Position numbers and translations under genes: made by a program. The notes under the pieces were generated by a model. The model made no database searches, was not told the origin of the DNA, and worked only from the letters and a program-made list of their open reading frames with translations. Of a DNA stretch of 64,000 bases, positions 57,129 to 64,000 are shown piece by piece. This DNA comes from Samsoniella hepiali (Eukaryota > Ascomycota > Sordariomycetes > Hypocreales > Cordycipitaceae), in the NCBI GenBank assembly GCA_001455915.2, contig LNDK02000121.1, forward strand, positions 1 through 64,000. Direction: 5' to 3'. Position 1 is the stretch's first letter, and each line of letters opens with the position of its first letter.

Positions 57129-57605
57129 TTACTTGGGTGCCGGAGCACAGAGAGTAAGAGTCGTGTCGCTGTCGCGCGTGCAGGTCTTGACCTGGCTGCC
57201 AGCGGGCGGGCGGCCGTCGGGCCAAACGATAGACTGACACTGGCTGTTGGAAGAGACGACCTGGATGCGGTGGTTGAGGAATGGGTCGCCAAAGACGTCC
57301 GATAGGTCGTACCAGATCTGGTTCGGGTCGAGGGTGTAAGCAAAGTTGGTCTGGGGCTTGCCGGTGTAGAGGCCGTCGCGCTCGCGCGTGATCTTGAGGG
57401 CACGGCCACCTGTCTTGGGGTCACGCGTGTACTGTTCGGAGTACTGGCCGCCGCGCGCCGTGAGCGTGTACGCGGGCGAGATGTCGGTGCCGACAGACCA
57501 CAGAGTCACTTCAAATGGGCATTTATTGACGACCTTGGCCTTGCCTGGGTTGGTAGCCGCGGCAGCGAGGCCGGCGACAGCGAGGATGCTGAGTTGCTTG
57601 AGCAT
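57129..57605 (-). CDS. BYS1: BYS1-domain secreted protein
   Basis: A single exon, 158 residues. MLKQLSILAVAGLAAAA is a signal peptide. The mature domain matches the Blastomyces yeast-phase-specific (BYS1, PF04681) family, a thaumatin-like beta sandwich: KVVNKCPFEVTLWSVG, QYSEQYTRDPKTGGRALKI, QIWYDLSDVFGDPF, and Cys residues near the C-terminus. The family is secreted and often highly expressed, role unknown. Name is by domain only. A TATA box lies about 100 bp upstream. Confidence 0.92.
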   Translation of the reverse strand: MLKQLSILAVAGLAAAATNPGKAKVVNKCPFEVTLWSVGTDISPAYTLTARGGQYSEQYTRDPKTGGRALKITRERDGLYTGKPQTNFAYTLDPNQIWYDLSDVFGDPFLNHRIQVVSSNSQCQSIVWPDGRPPAGSQVKTCTRDSDTTLTLCAPAPK

Positions 57606-57701
57606 GATGATGATGAGTAATGGTAATGTATGTGAATGGCTTGTGATGGGTTTATGGTTTCATGGAATAAATTTTAAGAGCGGTGGTAGATGTTCCGTTC
57701 T

Positions 57702-57709
57702 TTTTATAC
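57702..57709 (-). promoter_or_regulatory. TATA box of the BYS1 gene
   Basis: TATAAAAA on the minus strand, about 100 bp upstream of the BYS1 start, a usual distance for fungal TATA promoters. Confidence 0.5.
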
Positions 57710-59799
57710 TTGCGTCTCGTCTATTGAGGAGTTTTCAGCCCCCAAGTTTACCTCGTATCTTGCACAATCGCTCTACAAACCGCAAAAAAAGGCTGAGCTG
57801 CAGACTCGTTGTTTCCCCTTTGACTCTGGTGCCGAATGGCACCCCTTGTGGATGGTGAGACAGCCGACCTCTGTATTACACTACGCGAATGTGCATCTTA
57901 GGAAGCCAGTTAGAGATGCAGTTACTAGAATGGACCCCAATGCAGGATCTTTCAGCTTTCGCAGGGCTGAGAGAAGCTGCTTTGGCTGAAGAGGGCAAAA
58001 GACCACAATGACACACGTAAATTGACTACTGTAGAAGCTCATTGGATGTTGCTGATCCTGTACCAGGCGATACGTGAAAGGCTTGGCATGCCGAGCTCGG
58101 CATACGGCAGAATACGAGCTTCGATGCATCGCATGGCGGGGTCTAGAGACTTGGAGAACAGACACTAACCGGGCAACAGCCCAAGTCTTTGGCACGGCCA
58201 CAGCCTTAAATTTCTACAAGGACCTAAATTGACCGTCGAGAACAAAATATAGCCCAAACAGCGTGCGAGGTGCGTCTGAGACCTTATACGACGGGTCAGC
58301 TGCTCTGTCGTGTCACTGCGATGACGGCGGCCAAGACGGGGAGAATGATTGACAGGCTCTGAATACGGTATTTTTGAGATTGAAATTATGCCGCTTTTCG
58401 TAATGTGTAATACAGCATATTGCTCCTTGCCAGTAGTACCTACTATAGGATGCGTTTCTGCAAGCTGCCCAACAGGGTGATGCCGGTCCCAGGAGCCGCC
58501 CATAACGCAATGCCCGCCAGCGACTCTTTCAACAACGGTAAAAAGAACGTAGATCAACGAAACAAGACTATTAGATTTGCAAGGTCGAATATTTTCGTGG
58601 AATGAGGGCAATTAATAGAAGGAGCCGAGTACGAAAGCAAAGATAAACAGGCTGATGGCTCGATTCGCCCCGCCAGCTGAGGTGTTAGCTCTGGTGGCGG
58701 TGGCCCTAGACTTTTTGCTAAATATAGATGCAATTTGCATGGTCATACTACGCGAGAGAGTATGGTGTGGTACTTTATTAATTGGGGTGACATTACTCAA
58801 GGTTGCAGACCAAACTCTGTCGCCCATTACTCTATTGGCTGTTGATGGCCGACCGTCCACAGACGACCTTTCTCCGGCTGTGATGAGGTCCAAGCACAGG
58901 GACTTGATGATAATTTTCAGGTGCGACCTTATAAGGTAGGGAAGCTCGGGTCGAAAAACCAAGCTTGCGTACGACTCCTGCTATGTACAATCGTGAGCGC
59001 ATTCTTGGTGGGACTGAAGCAAAAGGCAGGGACAATGAGGTTTCATCGTGAACTCAACGCCTCTGAACGAAAGAAAAATATATGGTTTGGATTAGATAAT
59101 GTACTCCAGAATCTCATAATGCTTATATCGATGATCCTGTTTTTTTTTTCTATCTTGGTTCATCTTCTTTTTTATGCAATACCTAAACATCAGCATGCCA
59201 TTAGTGGGCGGGGGGAAACGCTGAGCATTCAGCGTACAGGGTCGAATATCTGAAAGCCTGGAGATGTGTGGCTCATTAGGCAACTCCGTTCTACACATCT
59301 GGCACCCCAGCTGATTGGTTCCTTCTGTGCTACGGGCAGTAAAGACATTTCGACTAGACTTTCGGCAGACCAGTCTAGAGGCCCGCCGATGATGCGCTGT
59401 CGATAGCCAAGGTGTACTCGGCAGTGCATGGCACGCCTGGTAAGGCTCAGGCTGCTTGGGCGGCTTGGTACTAACGTTAGTGCACCAGCAGTTTAGCATG
59501 GCTTCTCAACAGCGGGTTTGTGGGGTAATAAGACATAATTGCCAACTTTTGAGCAACATTTTCCAACTTGAAGGATAAACAACTTCGACCTTTGCGCCCG
59601 CGAGTTTCCATAAAAATGACATATAAGTGCTTAGATAACGACATCACTGTGGTAGCATAGAGTAGAAGTCGTTTTGCTCTCAATCGTGTTGACGAAGACA
59701 AAACAGCAGCCAAATACATCATCCATGTTACTTTGGTCACAGGGCGCCACGGGAAACGTCACTGTCTCAGGCGGTTGAAACAAAGCGGTGGGTCACGCC
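57710..59799. other. Gene-poor region
   Basis: About 2 kb without a gene I can support. Short frames at 58165-58611 and 58612-58962 (minus strand) were considered and not accepted, as they have no recognisable domain. Confidence 0.35.
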
Positions 59800-60189
59800 A
59801 CAGCACGCACCGAACGCCAACATCAATCCCGACAAGGCCCGTTCTATCTAACGCTTAGCGACTTACATCGAAACAATATATTTGTCGATAAGCAATGGAA
59901 CATCAAGACTATTATTGATCTTGAATGGGCCTATACTTTACCTGTCGAGATGCAAGCCCCTCCATATTGGCTTACATCGAGGCCTGTCGATGGGTTTTAT
60001 GAGGCTAGCGATCGTCGTGAATACGAAGAAGCGTATAAAGAGTATCTATCCATCTATGAAGAAGAGGAAATCAGACGAAACGGGTCGACAAGAGAGACAG
60101 AAATTCAGCGTCAATCGTGGAAGAATGGCAGTTTTTGGTACTACCATGCTGTGTCGATACCCAAGGCCAAGTATAACCTATTCAACTAG
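59800..60189 (+). pseudogene. 3' remnant of a fungal kinase-like (APH-fold) gene
   Basis: An open frame of about 130 codons reads FYLTLSDLHRNNIFVD, the catalytic-loop equivalent (SDLHxxNIFVD) of a large fungal APH-like family, then TIIDLEWAYTLPVEMQAPPYWL, the metal-ligand Asp region. The N-lobe that should precede it is absent; upstream sequence has stops in all frames of interest. It is therefore a truncated pseudogene or a degenerate 3' exon. Different subfamily from the APH-like gene at the left edge. Confidence 0.6.
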
Positions 60190-61260
60190 CATGTTCAGCC
60201 CTTGTTCAACGAGGATCATCCTGACGAGTCAATTTTTGACAAAGTCTTCCACTGTTATTGGGGAGAGAAGCGTCGACTATGATTGATAGCGAGATGGAGG
60301 AGAGAAAGCCTATGTCGAGGAGTTGACGGGTGCTCATCGTCTACTGCAAGGGGATGGTGACTGGGCCTGTCGTCGGGTTGTAGCTGTTGATACTGTACCA
60401 TAGCAAATGTATTAATATTAACCAAGACTGCATTAATGCACAAATGTCTTTGGTACAGAAAGGACTGTGCGAAAGTCTGCTTTCTTTCTCACTCAGGTGC
60501 AGGCTGGGCTAAGAGGCTGTGGCCCAGTGCAAGTCTTGGTCCCTCGCGACCGGATTCAGCTCGTCGTGTAGGCCATACTCGGCCAGTCGCTATCCTGTTC
60601 TAGACAGCACTGAACCGCCAAATGGGTAAAGCGTTCGAATCTTCTTCTTCTTTTTCTTCTTCTTCTTAAACAGAAGTCCCCCCACTATCTCCTTGGCAGC
60701 TATATTTTCCATTTATGCTGGCGCACAAAGCTGTCGTCGCGACGCTGCTGCAGGCCTCGCGAGCGACGATATATAACTGTCAAATGGTGCGTCACAGCTC
60801 GGGCTGTTTTACACTCCAATGGCTCAACTTAACACAGCGCAATGGGCCATACGCAACCCAAGTATCAAACTCTATGTACACGACCAGTGGGGTAATGCTA
60901 GTAGTTAAACCTACCGATCGAGGATGTAGGGCGACATTTTAGCCCAGGTACGGCTGCGGCTGCGGCTGCTGGTTGTCGGCCAAGGCCTCTGTGACGGCCG
61001 GACCGCCACAGGCAAAGACCCCAAAAAGAACTGCTCAATGGCAGTGGATTCGAATTCACCCGCCAGTAATTTGCAGTATCTTACAAGTCGGAGATTTCTC
61101 TATTTGAATGACACGTAAATTGAGAAATAGATCATGAGCGCACTGTGGTCACTATCTACACCGATAATACTAGTCGCTTGGAGCACTCCTTGTTTCGCAC
61201 GTATCATTGTTGCTCTTGCCAAGGGACCTGCCCACACTCCCAGTGTCCATTCAATCATTG
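60190..61260. other. Intergenic with CTT microsatellite
   Basis: No gene supported. A (CTT)n-like pyrimidine microsatellite lies at about 60641-60668. Confidence 0.45.
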
Positions 61261-61776
61261 TCAGCAGAAGCCGACGCCGGCTCTCGTGTAGCCGTAGCTC
61301 GCTTTCCAATCCACCTCTTGATACCAGCCCGCCCGGCCCAGGGTGCAGACCTCGCCGATGCTCTTGAAGAAGGGCGCAATCGAGTACCCGTTGCAGCGCT
61401 GGCCCGTCGTGCCATAGTCGCATCCGTACACCACCACGCCGCCGCGCTGCAACGCAATGGCCTTGGAAAAGTACGTGTCGTGGCAGGCGTCGACGAGGGC
61501 CTCGACCGCCGCGTTGATGTCCACCACCGTGCCCGCCTTGAAGTCGTTGCAGAAGGCGCCCGTAAGGGGCGCCGGAGTGGACACGGGAGCCCGTGCCACC
61601 AGAGCTGGGGCTTCGATGGCGGCCGCGCCGGAGAGCCAGGAGAAGGTGCCGGTCTCGTCGACATGGCCCACGTAAAGGCCGTCTTTGGGCGGGAGGGCGG
61701 GCAGTGAGGTGGCGGTCGGCGAGGCCGCCGAGGCTAGAATAGCCCCAAGGGAGACCACAGCGACGGAGATTCTCAT
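61261..61776 (-). CDS. Small secreted cysteine-containing protein
   Basis: A single exon, 171 residues. MRISVAVVSLGAILASAAS is a signal peptide. The mature protein has six cysteines (AFCNDF, VDACHD, YGCDYG, QRCNGY, EVCTLG, and the C-terminal GFC), enough for three disulfides, and ends on the last cysteine. It resembles uncharacterised small secreted proteins of plant- and insect-associated Hypocreales, so an effector-like role is possible but unproven. No intron. A TATA box precedes it. Confidence 0.8.
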   Translation of the reverse strand: MRISVAVVSLGAILASAASPTATSLPALPPKDGLYVGHVDETGTFSWLSGAAAIEAPALVARAPVSTPAPLTGAFCNDFKAGTVVDINAAVEALVDACHDTYFSKAIALQRGGVVVYGCDYGTTGQRCNGYSIAPFFKSIGEVCTLGRAGWYQEVDWKASYGYTRAGVGFC

Positions 61777-61898
61777 CGTGATTTTTATTTTCTTGAGATA
61801 GCAGAGTAGGTGTCGAGAGATTTTGAGGTGATGAGTTCTCAGTAGACAGGTTCGACGATAGGGACAATAATTGCAGACTGTGGGTGATATCGCCTTCC

Positions 61899-61904
61899 TT
61901 TATA
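61899..61904 (-). promoter_or_regulatory. TATA box of the secreted-protein gene
   Basis: TATAAA on the minus strand about 125 bp upstream of the start codon at 61776. Confidence 0.45.
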
Positions 61905-62915
61905 CATTTTCGCACCTGGTAACTTCTTTCTCTGCTCTCTTTTCTTTAAACTATTAGAAATGCATCGGGTCCCAATGAGCAGTTTTGTGCCAAGACTGAG
62001 CTGACAAGCAATACAGAAACAGGATCTGGAGTCATAGTAGGCTCACATGGCATGGATGCTCGCGCAGCAAGTATCTAGTGGCGTCGAATACAAAAAGCCG
62101 TCGCTCAGCGAGACCTGTCACAAGATTTTTCTTGTTTGGATAGCTAGTAGCCCCAATGTTGCATCCAGCAGAGGACGCGGCGCCTGCAGCATATTGCTAG
62201 TGCATGCAGCGGGGAGTCCTCGAAGCATTGCATCGAATTATCGTATGCAGCTGCGGTCTCGGCCAGTCGGCCAACCTTGTTTCCCTCGGTGCGTCGGCTG
62301 ACTAGTGGGTGCTGCCATAGAGCGACAAGTCTTGGCCCCCGATCCTCCATCTGCACGTCCACCACCATCCCGTTGCCCACACCCACGCGAGTTATTGACT
62401 AGGTTACCTTCGGGCGGAGAAGCGCAGGCTCTCATGGCCTAAAACGGCTCTTAGCAAACGTAATCATTAATATCACGATTAGTTGGCTCTCCATAGCCAT
62501 CAGTTCATTTTGAGCCTGGTCGAGTGTATAGTCAAGTGTTGTATAGTTGCCTGTGTAGTCTGCCGGAAGAAAGCCCATCTTGACATCAGCTGCGGACAAG
62601 CTCAGCCCAATCCCTCCTTTTTACGACATGAAAGGTCGTAAAACCAAAGAACCACAGCTCTCCACACTTGTCCCAGAGGTTATATGTAAGCAGACTGTAT
62701 GGATTGGTAATCTGGCTTGGCGGCGGCGATACCCCCTGCTTCTTTTCCACGAAACATGCCTAAATAGGACTTGGGAGTAAGTAATCGAATCTCTAGAAGC
62801 TCCATCGACTATAAGCTCGTCATTCAAGACGATGGAGGCATACAGTTGATTTGTAATAAATGGCCGCGATGTGGGTTCCTCGGCCACCATAGCAGATACT
62901 AGTGCCCGTCCGACC
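61905..62915. other. Intergenic between divergent genes
   Basis: About 1 kb between the secreted-protein gene and the GST gene; no gene supported. Confidence 0.35.
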
Positions 62916-62924
62916 TTTATAAAA
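62916..62924 (+). promoter_or_regulatory. TATA box of the GST gene
   Basis: TTTATAAAA about 95 bp upstream of the GST start codon. Confidence 0.55.
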
Positions 62925-63014
62925 GGCATGCTGTATGTATAATCAATGTCGTTACGAAAAAGAATTTTGTAATTCTGTTTGATTTATCCTCGGCTTCATC
63001 TAATTTCAATCGTA

Positions 63015-63734
63015 ATGCCTTCCCCCCTCAAGCCCCTCATCCTATGGGGTGTCGAGCACGGCCCGAACCCGTGGAAGGTCGCCTTTGCCCTCGACGAGCT
63101 CGCCATCCCGTACACGCACCGCATCATTGACTTTGCTGACACCAAAACCCGACCCTTTATCGACCTGTGCGTCAACGGCCGCGTGCCGGCGCTTGAAGAC
63201 CCTAACACGGGCCTCACGCTGTGGGAGTCAGGCGCCATCCTCGAGTACCTCGTCGAGACGTACGACGCCGACGCCGACGCCGACGGCCACCGCCTGTCGT
63301 TCCCGCGCGGCACGCCCGACTACTTCCGCGCCAAGCAGTGGCTGCATTTTCAGGTCTCGGGCCAAGGCCCTTACTTTGGCCAGGCCGTGTGGTTCAGCAA
63401 ATACCACCCGGAGCCGCTGCCGAGCGCCGTCGCGCGCTACGTCGCCGAGGTACGCCGCGTAACGGGCGTCGTGGAGAAGGCGCTCGAGGGCAAGACGTAT
63501 CTGGTCGGGGACCGGTACAGCTACGCGGACCTTGCGTTTCTGCCATGGTTCCTGATTGCCTACTACCCGTGGTACGCGCGGGCGCAGCCGGGCACGTTTG
63601 CCGCACAGGTGGCGCTCGACGATTTTCCCAATGTTAAGGCGTGGCTGGCGAGGATCCTAGCGCGGCCAGCCACTGCCAAGTCCCTAGAAGACAAGTTTTT
63701 GACAATCGAGAACCGTCAGAAGGAGGCTGTTTGA
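63015..63734 (+). CDS. Glutathione S-transferase, Ure2-like
   Basis: 239 residues, single exon, start at ATG 63015 (MPSPLKPLILWG); an in-frame start 36 bp upstream has weaker family fit. The N-terminal thioredoxin fold contains GPNPWKVAFALDELAIPY, the glutathione-binding NGRVPALEDPNTG (cis-Pro) and WESGAILEYL; the helical C-terminal domain contains QWLHFQVSGQGPYFGQA and YLVGDRYSYADLAFLPW. This is the fungal Ure2p/GTT-like class, cytosolic, conjugating or reducing electrophiles. An Asp-Ala repeat (DADADAD) sits in the linker after the thioredoxin fold. Core or accessory detoxification gene, not linked to the cluster. Confidence 0.93.
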   Translation: MPSPLKPLILWGVEHGPNPWKVAFALDELAIPYTHRIIDFADTKTRPFIDLCVNGRVPALEDPNTGLTLWESGAILEYLVETYDADADADGHRLSFPRGTPDYFRAKQWLHFQVSGQGPYFGQAVWFSKYHPEPLPSAVARYVAEVRRVTGVVEKALEGKTYLVGDRYSYADLAFLPWFLIAYYPWYARAQPGTFAAQVALDDFPNVKAWLARILARPATAKSLEDKFLTIENRQKEAV

Positions 63735-63860
63735 GCAACCATGACGGCAATACTTGAAAAATACAGAATCATAGACGAAAGGCTGGGAAACAATATTAAG
63801 CAAATTATTGTAATACGTTATAACGTGTCATTTCTTCATACATACTCGTTATTACTTCCG

Positions 63861-64000
63861 TCATAGTTTCTGCTTGCTCGCGCCGTCATCTACCTCGCAG
63901 AACGCCTTAAACGTCGTAAACTCCTCATCCTTGCCTGTCGTCGACTCAAGCACCAGCTCGGCCGTGGAGCCTACAAAAAAGACGTAGCCCTCCTTGATCT
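63861..64000 (-). CDS. Unidentified protein, C-terminal end only
   Basis: A frame enters from the right edge and ends at TGA 63863-63861 with residues such as GYVFFVGSTAELVLESTTGK and FKAFCEVDDGASKQKL. It reads like a genuine acidic C-terminus, but too little is present to name a family. The rest lies outside the window. Confidence 0.6.
   Translation of the reverse strand, partial: IKEGYVFFVGSTAELVLESTTGKDEEFTTFKAFCEVDDGASKQKL

Noticed and set aside
58165..58962. Two minus-strand frames of 116-148 codons
   Set aside because: Some segments look protein-like, but there is no recognisable domain or family, so a gene call cannot be supported.

Overview
The window is nuclear DNA of a filamentous ascomycete, most likely a sordariomycete of the order Hypocreales. 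This rests on short introns (about 49-140 bp) with GTRAGT-type donors and CTAAC-like branch points, on fungal-only families (Zn2Cys6 regulators, 2EXR, DUF3455, BYS1, a multimodular NRPS), and on a Slt2-type MAP kinase of the filamentous ascomycete form. No tRNA, rRNA, CRISPR array or prokaryotic operon was seen.

Left edge (1-2.9 kb): an aminoglycoside-phosphotransferase-like kinase and an uncharacterised fungal protein whose C-terminus continues in another frame.

Region 2.9-32.2 kb looks like a secondary-metabolite gene cluster. Its core is a 3451-residue NRPS, minus strand, with architecture partialC-A-T-C-A-T-C-A-T-R, so release is predicted to be reductive (peptide aldehyde or alcohol). 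Around it lie an aspartyl-tRNA synthetase paralogue with altered active-site positions (candidate self-resistance protein), an isopenicillin-N-synthase-like Fe(II) oxygenase, a membrane-anchored haem-oxygenase-like (HDO) iron enzyme, three different PLP enzymes (threonine-aldolase type, class I/II aminotransferase, serine/threonine-dehydratase type), a Dal5/Liz1-type importer and a 14-helix DHA2-type exporter. No P450, methyltransferase or PKS is present. My inference is that the PLP enzymes plus the two iron enzymes make an unusual amino-acid-derived building block, the NRPS joins it into a reduced tripeptide, the DHA2 pump exports it, and the AspRS paralogue protects the host. I do not recognise this gene set as a known cluster.

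Region 32.2-36 kb is a decayed boundary: a 479-bp element with about 59-bp terminal inverted repeats, a gamma-glutamylcyclotransferase-like gene, and a FAD-oxidase pseudogene with in-frame stops.

Region 36-44 kb: AIM24-type protein, a 2EXR-domain protein, a cyanamide-hydratase-like HD protein, and a Zn2Cys6 regulator with a frameshift in a G8 tract. The regulator is the nearest candidate regulator on the right of the cluster, but the link is unproven.

Region 44-64 kb is mostly conserved housekeeping: the cell-wall-integrity MAP kinase, a secreted DUF3455 protein, a single-pass surface protein, a second Zn2Cys6 regulator, dynactin p25, a BYS1 protein, a kinase-like gene remnant, a small secreted cysteine-rich protein, a Ure2-like glutathione transferase, and the 3' end of an unidentified gene cut by the window edge. 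Exon boundaries were placed by hand from splice consensus, reading frame and family continuity.
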